DNA of 64,000 nt from CAVQBJ01 sp963819075 (lineage in GTDB: Bacteria > Actinomycetota > Thermoleophilia > Solirubrobacterales > Solirubrobacteraceae). The notes under the pieces are model-generated. The model saw nothing but the letters and a program-made list of their open reading frames with translations, did no database searches and had not been told where the DNA came from. Location: contig CAWFUP010000004.1 in assembly GCA_963819075.1 (NCBI GenBank), positions 620,001-684,000 of the forward strand, written 5' to 3'. A program made the position numbers and the translations under genes. Position 1 is the first letter of the stretch; each line of letters opens with the position of its first letter. Positions 35,682 to 48,630 of this stretch are shown here, piece by piece.

Positions 35682-35813
35682 CGCGCCCTCCGACCCGGGG
35701 GCCAGGGTCTGACGAGAAGGCTTCACCCTCGCCAACCCCGTCGAGCGGACGCCGTTGTTTGCGATCGCGGCGCAGCGTCGTTCGGCCGCAGCGACCGGAC
35801 GACGGAGCGGCGA

Positions 35814-35848
35814 CGCTTCTCCGGCCCTTGTTGTGGGCCGGAGAAGCG
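35814..35848. terminator. Perfect 14-bp stem-loop between convergent genes
   Basis: CGCTTCTCCGGCCC pairs perfectly with GGGCCGGAGAAGCG around a 7-base loop. It lies between the convergent rfbF and clpC, so it probably ends transcription from both sides. There is no T-tract. The hairpin is flanked by direct copies of GGCGACG. Confidence 0.6.
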
Positions 35849-35872
35849 GCGACGCGAAGTACTCGGCCGGTG

Positions 35873-38467
<2,595 letters not shown>

Positions 38468-38806
38468 GTCCCTGCTTCCTTTCCTGCGAATACGGCGTCG
38501 AGGCGACGCGCGAAGCGCTACGTGTGCTGCTGGTGGTCTGGTCTTAAGCCTTTGGTCGGTCGTGGCTGTGGTCACTTGAATCGCACCGCCGGCGCGCTGG
38601 TAGTCGAGGATAGGTGGTTGGCGGGACAGTAGCGCTCCGGTACCTCTCTCTTCGTCAGAAACAGCGAAAAGGATGAGTGCCAGCCCGGTCGGCACCCCCG
38701 CGAGCAGTCTACCAATCGCCCCCCCGGGCCTCAGCGCATGCGAGGGTCCGGATAAGGGTCCGCAGCCCCGCTCCACAGCGCAAAGTGCGCCCGTATCGTG
38801 TGAACG
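38468..38806 (-). other. Gap between lysS and clpC, likely clpC promoter region
   Basis: 339 bases without a gene. The part nearest clpC holds its ribosome site. A TATCCT hexamer on the minus strand (38607-38612) is a possible -10, about 140 bases before the start. I see no clear CIRCE, HAIR or CtsR-type operator and no RNA gene. Confidence 0.4.
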
Positions 38807-40301
38807 TCAGCGCAGGGCCGGGAAGAGGACGACCTCGCGGATCGAGCGGCGCCCGGTCAGGAGCATGACGAGGCGGTCGATGCCGACGCCGACGCCGCCC
38901 GTCGGGGGCATTCCCTGCTCGAGCGCGGCGAGGAAGCTCTCGTCGAACGGCTGGGCGTGCTCGTCGCCTTCGTCGCGGTAGCGGCCGCTGCGCCTCGAAG
39001 CGCCGGCGCTGCTCGTCGGGATCGTTGAGCTCGGTGAACGCGTTGGCGAACTCCATGCCGCCGGCGAACGCCTCGAAGCGCTCGACCAGCCCGGGCTCGG
39101 AGCGGTGGACCTTGGCGAACGGCGACAGCTCGACCGGATAGTCGGTCAGGAACACCGGGTCGGTGATCGCAGGCTCGACATGCTTGGACAGCAGGTCGTC
39201 GACGAGCTGCGCCCACGTGCGCCCCTCCGGATCCTCGAGCAGCGAGCGCTCGCGAGCGATCGCCGCCAGCGCCGCCGCGTCGCGATGGGCGAGCGGATCG
39301 ACGCCGGTGGCCTCGGCGATCGCCTCGGTCAGGCGCCGCCGCGGCCAGGGAGGGGTGAGGTTGAGCGGACCGTCGTAGCCGATGGCCTCCGCGGCCCGGT
39401 GCACGACCGCCTCGACACGCGCCATCTCGTCCGTGTAGTCGGCGTACGCCTCGTACCACTCGATGACCGTGAACTCCGGGTTGTGCTTGAAGGAGATCCC
39501 CTCGTTGCGGAAGTCCTTGCCGAGCTCGTAGACACGCTCCAGGCCGCCCACGATGAGCCGTTTGAGGTACAGCTCGGTGGCGATGCGCAGGTAGAGGTCG
39601 CGATCCAGCGCGTTGTGATGGGTGACGAACGGACGGGCGAGCGCGCCCCCATACAGCGGCTGCAGGACTGGTGTCTCGGCCTCGACGAAGCCTTGTTCAT
39701 CGAGATAAGAGCGCACCGCGGCGATCACGCGCGCCCGCGTGATGAACAGCTCTCGAGCCTCCGGGTTGGCGATCAGGTCGAGCTCGCGGTGGCGAAAGCG
39801 CGTCTCGACGTCGTGCAAGCCGTGGAACTTGTCGGGCGGCGGGCGCAGCGACTTCGCCAGCAGCGTGAAGTCCTCCACGCGCAGCGTCGGCTCGCCGCGG
39901 CGGGAGCGGAAGGCCACGCCGTCGACCCCGAGCAGGTCACCGAGGTCGAGGTCGAGCAGCCGTTCCATCCGTTCGGGGCCGAGAAGGTCGCGCTTGGCCT
40001 GCAGTTGGATGCGACCGCTGCGGTCCTCCAGGTCCAGAAAGGCCATCCCACCTTGACCCCGCCTCGCACGCAACCGGCCGGCCACGCGGTATCGGGCGTC
40101 CGTGTCCTCACCGGCGGCGAGCTCGGAGTGCGCGCGCAGGACCTCGACGATCGGCGTGACGCCCGGGAACGCGTGCGGAAACGGCTCGATGCCCGCCGCG
40201 CGTAGCCGCTGCGCCTTCCCGCGGCGGGCGGCGATCAGCTCGGGCAGGGCTCCCTCGCCGCCGTCGGTATCGCGCGCCGGCTCGTCGGGGTCGGCGTTCA
40301 T
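38807..40301 (-). CDS. lysS: Lysyl-tRNA synthetase, frame broken by one base
   Basis: A class II synthetase with the OB-fold anticodon domain (residues about 55-180), motif 2 (FRNEGISFKHNPEF) and downstream synthetase blocks. After RRRFEAQ the frame changes. One base fewer at about 38983-38991 gives RYRDEGDEHAQPFDESFL, then motif 3 (GGVGVGIDRLVMLLTG) and RSIREVVLFPALR, ending at 38807. The repaired protein has about 497 residues and is full length. The unrepaired frame runs on to 38709 as an arginine-rich nonsense tail. A TAAGAT hexamer on the minus strand (40309-40314) ends 7 bases before the ATG. Confidence 0.9.
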
Positions 40302-40308
40302 GTGCGCG

Positions 40309-40314
40309 ATCTTA
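40309..40314 (-). promoter_or_regulatory. -10-like hexamer before lysS
   Basis: On the minus strand TAAGAT ends 7 bases before the lysS ATG with no ribosome site in between, as expected for a leaderless transcript. Confidence 0.4.
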
Positions 40315-40371
40315 CGGCGGTCACGCGCTCGGGCGGGCGGCCGGGCCCGATGCGGGCGCGCGCGGCGGAGC

Positions 40372-40854
40372 TCAGACGCCGACGTCGATCTTCGTGATCT
40401 TCAGCTGGCGGGCCGGGCCACGGGGGACCTGCACCGCGACGATGTCGTTGCGCTTGTGCCCGAGCAGCGCCCGGCCGACCGGCGACTCGTTGGAGAGCTT
40501 GTTCTCCTGGGGCTTGGCCTCGGCCGAGCCGACGATCGTGTACTTGACCGACTTGCCGGTCTTCTCATCCTTCACGTGCACGACCGAGCCCACCTGGACG
40601 ACGTCGGTGGAGACGTCCTTGGCGTCGATGATGGTGGCCATGCGCAGCTTCTCCTGCAGCAGCGCGATCCGCTGCTCGAGCATCGCCTGCTCGTTCTTGG
40701 CGTCGTCGTACTCCGAGTTCTCGGAGATGTCACCGAACTCGCGGGCCTCCTTGATGCGCTCGGCGACCTCACGACGCTTCGCGGTGGACAGCATCTCGAG
40801 CTCGTCCTGGAGCTTCTCGAGGCCTTCGTGGGTGAGGATGACGTCCTTCGGCAA
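40372..40854 (-). CDS. greA: Transcription elongation factor GreA
   Basis: A 160-residue protein of standard length. The N-terminal coiled coil carries the acidic tip EFGDISENSEYDDAKNEQ, which reaches into the RNA polymerase channel and stimulates transcript cleavage. The C-terminal FKBP-like domain ends NESPVGRALLGHKRNDIV. The start is TTG 40854, supported by a GAGGG site 5 bases upstream and by the conserved MPKDVILTHEGLEKL N-terminus. Confidence 0.95.
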   Translation of the reverse strand: MPKDVILTHEGLEKLQDELEMLSTAKRREVAERIKEAREFGDISENSEYDDAKNEQAMLEQRIALLQEKLRMATIIDAKDVSTDVVQVGSVVHVKDEKTGKSVKYTIVGSAEAKPQENKLSNESPVGRALLGHKRNDIVAVQVPRGPARQLKITKIDVGV

Positions 40855-40894
40855 TGTAACCCTCGCGTCCGGCTGTGCGTTTCAGGGTCCGCGT

Positions 40895-40923
40895 ACAAAA
40901 CCCGCCGTGCGGGCGGGGTTCGC
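40895..40923 (-). terminator. Intrinsic terminator after dus
   Basis: On the minus strand AACCCCGCC and GGCGGGTT form a GC-rich stem followed by TTTTGT, a good rho-independent terminator for the dus transcript. It ends only about 40 bases before the greA start, so it could also act as an attenuator for greA. Confidence 0.6.
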
Positions 40924-41039
40924 GGCCCCCCAGGGGGGTGAGCGAGCGCGCAGTATAGCGGGGTGTCGCGCGGGCTCCGGGAGCGTGCTGGACGCATGGT
41001 CGCCCCCAGTCGGGGCGCGCCTGCGGCCGCCTGCCGACG

Positions 41040-42068
<1,029 letters not shown>

Positions 42069-42104
42069 CGCACCATTGTGCCGCGCCGGCGCGGCATCCG
42101 CCGG

Positions 42105-42878
42105 CTACACGTTCTTCTCGTGGATGAGGCGCAGGCCGGTGAGCGTCAGGAGGTCGTCGACCTCGTCGACGGTCTCGCAATACGGCACGATCGCCCCCGA
42201 CAGGCCGCCGGTGGCGATCGTGTGCGTGTCGGCACCGAGCTCGCCGCGCAGGCGACGGACGATCGAGTCGACCTGGCCGGCGGTCCCGTACACGACGCCC
42301 GAGCGGATCGCGTCGACAGTCGTCTTGCCGATGAGCGAGCGCGGTGCGCTGACATCGATCTTTGGCAGCGCCGCCGCCCGCTCGGTGAGGGCCTCGAGCG
42401 AGATCTCCACGCCCGGCGAGATGATGCCGCCGAGATACTCGCCCTCGCCGGAGATGATGTCGTAGGTGATGGCGGTGCCGAAGTCGACGACGACGCACGG
42501 TCCGTCGACGCGGTCATGAGCGGCGACCGAGTTGACGAGCCGGTCGGGGCCGATCTCGCGCGGGTTGTCGTAGCGGATCGGCATGCCGGTGCGCACGCCG
42601 GGGCCGACCACGAGCATCTCGTGACCGAGGTAGCGAGCCGCCATGTCGCGCCACTCGGGGCCGAGCGCGGGCACGGTCGAGGAGACGATCGAGGCGTCGA
42701 TCTCGCGCATGGAGACCTCGCGCAGCTCGAGCAGGTTGCGCAGCGCGGCGCCGAGCTCGTCAGCGGTCGACTGGCGCACCGTGGCAAAGCGCCAGTGCTC
42801 CTGGAGCACGCCGTCGCGGAACGTCCCGAAGTGGGTCTGGGTGTTTCCGACGTCGACAACGAGCAGCACGCGCGGCAT
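42105..42878 (-). CDS. coaX: Type III pantothenate kinase
   Basis: A 257-residue ASKHA-fold kinase with VVDVGNTQTHFGTF (phosphate 1 motif), GPDRLVNSVAAH, VVDFGTAITYD (phosphate 2) and GGIISPGVEISLEAL. It phosphorylates pantothenate as the first step of CoA synthesis; type III enzymes are typically not inhibited by CoA. Its start is only 14 bases from the divergent start of the GST-like gene, so the two promoters overlap. Confidence 0.94.
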   Translation of the reverse strand: MPRVLLVVDVGNTQTHFGTFRDGVLQEHWRFATVRQSTADELGAALRNLLELREVSMREIDASIVSSTVPALGPEWRDMAARYLGHEMLVVGPGVRTGMPIRYDNPREIGPDRLVNSVAAHDRVDGPCVVVDFGTAITYDIISGEGEYLGGIISPGVEISLEALTERAAALPKIDVSAPRSLIGKTTVDAIRSGVVYGTAGQVDSIVRRLRGELGADTHTIATGGLSGAIVPYCETVDEVDDLLTLTGLRLIHEKNV

Positions 42879-42884
42879 TATGCT
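42879..42884 (+). promoter_or_regulatory. -10-like hexamer in 14-base divergent gap
   Basis: TATGCT lies 8 bases before ATG 42893, in the gap shared with the divergent coaX. A TCGACA at 42853-42858 is a weak -35 with 20-base spacing. The mRNA is probably leaderless. Confidence 0.4.
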
Positions 42885-42892
42885 CGCAACCG

Positions 42893-43648
42893 ATGCAGGC
42901 GACCCTGTACGTGATCCCTGGCTCGCATCCGTGCGCGGCGGTCGAGGCGGCGCTCGAGCGCAAGGGCATCACCTACAAGCGCATCGACCTGCCGCCGATC
43001 GTCTCCGCCGCGGTCGGGCAGCTTGTGTACGGCGCCCGTACGGTCCCGGGCCTCGTCGTACACGACGGACCGATCGGCCGCGAGCGGATCTCCGGCTCGC
43101 GCGAGATCATGCGCCAGCTCGATCGCCTCGCACCCGAGCCCCCGCTGCTGCCCGCCGACCCGCGGCGACGCGCCGAGCTGCTCGCCATCGAGCAGTGGGG
43201 TGACGAGGAGCTGCAGGCGGCGGCGCGCCGCATCAGCGACGTGCTGCTCATTCGCTGCCCCTCGGCGATGGCGAGCTACGGCGCGGGGGCGCACCTGCCG
43301 ATCCCCGATGCGCTCGTGCGCCCGAGCGCCCCGTTCGCCGCGCGGTTGATGGCCCGACTGGCCGGCGCCGACGAGCAGCGCGTGCGCGGCGATGTCCGCG
43401 AACTGCCGGCGCAGCTGGCGCGCGTCGACGGGTGGATCGAGGCCGGCCTGCTCGGCGGCGAGGAGCCCAACGCCGCCGATCTGCAGGTCGGCTCGTCGCT
43501 GCGGCTGCTGTCGAGCTTCGCCGACGTGCGCCCGATCATCGCCGAGCATCGCTGCGACGAGCTGCGCCGCTACTTCCCGCCGCTCGCCGGCGAGATCCCG
43601 CTCGGGACGATGCCGGCCGACTGGCGGGCCGAGCCCGTCGACGCCTGA
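42893..43648 (+). CDS. Glutathione S-transferase-like protein with HPC thiol motif
   Basis: A 251-residue two-domain protein. An N-terminal thioredoxin-fold GST domain (YVIPGSHPCAAVEAALERKG, then ISGSREIMRQLD with the SR pair of the thiol-binding site) is followed by a helical GST C-terminal domain. The GxHPC motif is shared with the small protein at 45551. Most actinobacteria use mycothiol or other thiols rather than glutathione, so the cofactor is uncertain. It converges with folK 12 bases downstream. Confidence 0.75.
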   Translation: MQATLYVIPGSHPCAAVEAALERKGITYKRIDLPPIVSAAVGQLVYGARTVPGLVVHDGPIGRERISGSREIMRQLDRLAPEPPLLPADPRRRAELLAIEQWGDEELQAAARRISDVLLIRCPSAMASYGAGAHLPIPDALVRPSAPFAARLMARLAGADEQRVRGDVRELPAQLARVDGWIEAGLLGGEEPNAADLQVGSSLRLLSSFADVRPIIAEHRCDELRRYFPPLAGEIPLGTMPADWRAEPVDA

Positions 43649-43660
43649 GCCGCCGCCGCG

Positions 43661-44173
43661 TCAGAGCTGCAGCGGAGGCCCGGCCCAGCGCACGCCCTCA
43701 TCGAGGGGCAGCGCCGCGAGCGCATCGGCCAGCCGGCCGCCTCCCGGGACGGCGAGCTCGAGATTGAGCTCGAGCGCCGGGATGAGGACGAACCGGCGCG
43801 TCAGCACCTGCTCGTGGGGCAGCGTCAGCCGCTCGTGCTCGAACGTCTCGTCGCCGAGCAGGAGCACATCGATGTCGATCGGACGCGGGCCGTGGCGTAC
43901 CCCCCCTGGGGCGCGACCGAGATCGCGCTCGATCGACTTGGCTGCGTCGAGCAGCGCGAGCGCGTCGAGCTGGGTGCGCACGCGCACACAGGCGTTCAGG
44001 AAGCTCGGCTGGTCGGGCACCTCCCCGACCGGATCGGTGTCGTACAGCGACGAGCTCGCGAGGACCGTCACGCCGTGGTGCCCGAGCCCGTCGACCGCGC
44101 GCTGCAGGTAGGACCGGCGGTCGCCGACGTTGCTGCCGAGACCGAGATAGCCGGTGCGCGGGTCAGGACTCAG
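43661..44173 (-). CDS. folK: HPPK: dihydropterin pyrophosphokinase FolK, CTG start
   Basis: A protein of about 170 residues: GYLGLGSNVGDRRSYLQRA at the N-terminus, SFLNACVRVRT, and the metal-binding signature RPIDIDVLLLGDE. It transfers pyrophosphate from ATP to 6-hydroxymethyl-7,8-dihydropterin in folate synthesis. No ATG, GTG or TTG lies near the expected N-terminus. A CTG at 44173 overlaps the folB stop as CTGA, the same geometry as the usual ATGA coupling, and puts the domain 9 residues from the start. It ends the folP-folB-folK operon. Confidence 0.88.
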   Translation of the reverse strand: MSPDPRTGYLGLGSNVGDRRSYLQRAVDGLGHHGVTVLASSSLYDTDPVGEVPDQPSFLNACVRVRTQLDALALLDAAKSIERDLGRAPGGVRHGPRPIDIDVLLLGDETFEHERLTLPHEQVLTRRFVLIPALELNLELAVPGGGRLADALAALPLDEGVRWAGPPLQL

Positions 44174-44637
44174 TCGGTCGCCTCGCGCCAGACCTCGACC
44201 GACACCTCCTCGACGGGAAGCGGGATCGGCGGCTCCGGCTTCGCCGCCTTGACCCACACCGCCTCGAGCTCGAAGTCGTCGAGCAGCCGATCGGCGATCG
44301 CGCTGCACAGGCGTTCGAGCGTGTGGTAGGAGCGCTGCTGGGCGACGAGGGCCACGAGCTGGCAGACCTCCGCGTAATCGACGGTGTCCTGGACCCGGTC
44401 GGTCACGGTCGCATCGGACTCCCCGACATCGAGCCGAAGGTCGAGCATCAGGCGCTGACCGATCTCGCGCTCGGCCGATGTGACGCCGTGATGCGTATAC
44501 AGCGACAGGCCGCTGATCTCGATCGTGACGACCGTCTCGGGCGCGCCCTCCTCGTCGCTGTCGTCGTAGCCCGAGTCGTCGACCGGTTCCTCGCCGCTCA
44601 CGTCGTCGGGCTCGTCGCCCTGCTCCTCGCGATCCAT
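44170..44637 (-). CDS. folB: Dihydroneopterin aldolase with acidic N-terminal tail
   Basis: A 155-residue protein. Residues about 36-150 are a FolB tunnelling-fold domain (ISGLSLYTHHGVTSAEREIG, VDYAEVCQLV, YHTLERLCSAIADRLL, with the catalytic Tyr and Lys in VWVKAAKPEPP). The first 35 residues are very acidic (EEQGDEPDDVSGEEPVDD), which is not part of the family. ATG 44637 overlaps the end of folP by 40 bases; there is no good later start before the domain. It converts dihydroneopterin to hydroxymethyl-dihydropterin. Confidence 0.88.
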   Translation of the reverse strand: MDREEQGDEPDDVSGEEPVDDSGYDDSDEEGAPETVVTIEISGLSLYTHHGVTSAEREIGQRLMLDLRLDVGESDATVTDRVQDTVDYAEVCQLVALVAQQRSYHTLERLCSAIADRLLDDFELEAVWVKAAKPEPPIPLPVEEVSVEVWREATD

Positions 44638-45467
44638 GGCCCGGTCAACGTAGCAGCCGCCACGACGAGCGCATCGCGTACCGGGGCGACGTCGTGCACG
44701 CGGAAGACGCTCGCGCCCCGCTCGAGCCCCATCACGCACGTGGCGATCGTGCCGGCCAGGCGCTCGCGCGGCGCGGGCGGGGCCCCACCGGGCGCGCGCG
44801 CCGCGAGGCGGCCGAGGAAGCCCTTACGCGACGTACCGATCACGAGCGGTCGGCCGAGCGTCGAGAGCTCACCGAGGCGGCTCAGCAGCTCGAGGTTGTG
44901 CTCGAGCGTCTTGCCGAAGCCGATCCCCGGATCGAGCAGGATGCGCTCCTCGGCGATGCCCTCGCCCACGGCGAAGGCCAGCCGCTCCTCGAGGAACGCG
45001 CGCACGTCGTCGACGACGTCCTCGTAGTGCGGCGCGTCCTGCATCGTGCGGGGCTCGCCGAGCATGTGCATGAGGCAGCAGCGCGCGCCGCGGTCGGCGA
45101 CGAGCGCGGCGAGCACCGGGTCACCGCGGAACGCCGTGACGTCGTTGACCAATCCGGCACCCGCGGCGAGCGCCGCCTCGGCCACGGCGGCCTTGGAGGT
45201 ATCGATCGAGATCTCGGCCTCGACGCCGGCCGCGACGAGCCCCTCGATGACGGCAACAACACGCACGAGCTCCTCATCGACCGAAACCGGCGCGGCCCCC
45301 GGGCGCGTCGACTCGCCGCCGATGTCGACAATCGCCGCGCCCTCGCCGGCGAGGGCGAGGCCGTGGGCCACCGCGGCGCCCGGATCGAGGTACAGGCCGC
45401 CGTCGGAGAACGAGTCGGGGGTCGCGTTGACGATCCCCATCAGTGCGAACGCGCTCGGGCTCGTCAT
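44598..45467 (-). CDS. folP: Dihydropteroate synthase
   Basis: A 289-residue TIM-barrel enzyme: MGIVNATPDSFSDGG (the DHPS signature), VDIGGESTRPGA, ISIDTSKAAVAEAAL, MHMLGEPRTMQ, LLDPGIGFGKTLEHNLELL and IGTSRKGFLGRL. It joins dihydropterin pyrophosphate with p-aminobenzoate. It is the first gene of the fol operon. No folE is in the window, although folE often precedes folP near ftsH. Confidence 0.94.
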   Translation of the reverse strand: MTSPSAFALMGIVNATPDSFSDGGLYLDPGAAVAHGLALAGEGAAIVDIGGESTRPGAAPVSVDEELVRVVAVIEGLVAAGVEAEISIDTSKAAVAEAALAAGAGLVNDVTAFRGDPVLAALVADRGARCCLMHMLGEPRTMQDAPHYEDVVDDVRAFLEERLAFAVGEGIAEERILLDPGIGFGKTLEHNLELLSRLGELSTLGRPLVIGTSRKGFLGRLAARAPGGAPPAPRERLAGTIATCVMGLERGASVFRVHDVAPVRDALVVAAATLTGPWIARSRATSPTT

Positions 45468-45550
45468 GGGATTGCATCATGGCGCACGCGCGGGCGACCG
45501 CCGGAGCGCGGGCGGGGGCGTTCGACACCGGTGTGGCGACCGGAAGCGCG

Positions 45551-45826
45551 CTACGCCGAGTGCGCGGCGAACAGACTGCCGTCGCGGATCTCGGCCACGA
45601 GCTCGGCGGACTGCTTGCGCACCAGCGTGCCGTCCTCGAGCTCGATCACCGGGAGCAGCTTCTGGCCGGTGAGCGCGATCACGTCGGTGCGCTTGCCGCG
45701 CGGGAACGACGGGTGCCTCACGACCTCGTACTCGATGCCGGCCTCGTCGAGCGCCTTCTGCACCTGCCAGCACGGGTGCGGGCCCCTGATGAACGTAGCG
45801 CTGCAGCGATGCAATCTGACCGCCAT
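45551..45826 (-). CDS. Small glutaredoxin/GST N-terminal-like protein
   Basis: A 91-residue single thioredoxin-fold domain. It has RGPHPCWQVQKALDEAGIEY, then KLLPVIELEDG (the cis-Pro loop) and RKQSAELVAEI (thiol-binding QS pair). The single cysteine in the HPC motif would give monothiol chemistry. The gene lies between folP and ftsH on the same strand. The partner thiol and substrate are unknown. Confidence 0.75.
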   Translation of the reverse strand: MAVRLHRCSATFIRGPHPCWQVQKALDEAGIEYEVVRHPSFPRGKRTDVIALTGQKLLPVIELEDGTLVRKQSAELVAEIRDGSLFAAHSA

Positions 45827-45899
45827 GCCGATCTCCCTCGCGTCGGGAACGCGAGCGCGAGCCGCGCCCGCACACCGGAGCGTACGCCCCGCGCGCGCG

Positions 45900-47876
<1,977 letters not shown>

Positions 47877-47978
47877 GAGAGGGCGACGCCTCCGGCGTCG
47901 GCGGCGGACGGGGCTACGACCAGGCGCCTAGCGTACCACGAGGATTCAACGCCCCCGGACGGCCGAGGGACCCTATGA

Positions 47979-48001
47979 CCCTCCGGCCGGCGGCCGGAGG
48001 G
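47979..48001. other. Perfect 10-bp hairpin between hpt and ftsH
   Basis: CCCTCCGGCC and GGCCGGAGGG with a 3-base loop. The hairpin is 17 bases after the hpt stop and upstream of ftsH, without a T-tract. It could trim or attenuate transcription or stabilise the hpt 3' end. Confidence 0.45.
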
Positions 48002-48017
48002 GCCGCCTCCGCCACCC

Positions 48018-48560
48018 CTACGGCCGGCCGCTGAGCGCCGCGACGTACGGGAGGTTGCGGTAGCGCTCGGCGTGATCGAGGCCGTAGCCGATGGCGAACT
48101 TGTTCGGGATCTCAAACCCGACGTAGCGCGTCGGCAGGTCGACCTTGCGGCGCTCGGGCTTGGTCAGCAGGGCACACACCTCGAGCGAATTCGGGTTACG
48201 CGAGCCCAGATTTCGCAACAGATATTGCAGCGTGAGCCCCGAATCGACGATGTCCTCGACGATGAGGACGTCGCGTCCCTCGATTGCCGCGTCGAGGTCC
48301 TTGAGGATCCGAACGACGCCCGAGGAGTCGGTCGCCGAGCCGTAGGAGGCGACGGCCATGAAGTCGACCTCGACGGGAATCGTGATCCAGCGCATGAGGT
48401 CCGAGAGGAAGAAGACGGCGCCCTTGAGCACGCCGACGAGCAGCAGCGGCTGCCCCGCGTAGTCGTTCGAGATGTCGCGGCCGAGCTCGCGCACGCGCTG
48501 CTGAAGCGCGTCGGCGCTGACGAGCATTTCGCCGATGGCGGGGTCGCTCTGTTCGGACAC
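48018..48560 (-). CDS. hpt: Hypoxanthine phosphoribosyltransferase
   Basis: A 180-residue purine salvage enzyme. The PRPP-binding loop is VLIVEDIVDSGLTLQYLL, the first loop is LVGVLKGAVFFLSDLMR, and VDFMAVASYG and KVDLPTRYVGFEIPNKFAIG follow. It makes IMP or GMP from hypoxanthine or guanine. The start is GTG 48560. It lies between tilS and ftsH, the same order as in Bacillus and many actinobacteria. Confidence 0.94.
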   Translation of the reverse strand: MSEQSDPAIGEMLVSADALQQRVRELGRDISNDYAGQPLLLVGVLKGAVFFLSDLMRWITIPVEVDFMAVASYGSATDSSGVVRILKDLDAAIEGRDVLIVEDIVDSGLTLQYLLRNLGSRNPNSLEVCALLTKPERRKVDLPTRYVGFEIPNKFAIGYGLDHAERYRNLPYVAALSGRP

Positions 48561-48630
48561 GTGAGGAGGTCGGCGGCGGTGGCGAGGCGATCCCGCAGCC
48601 CGGGTCGCCGGGCGCGGCAGGCGGCGGATT

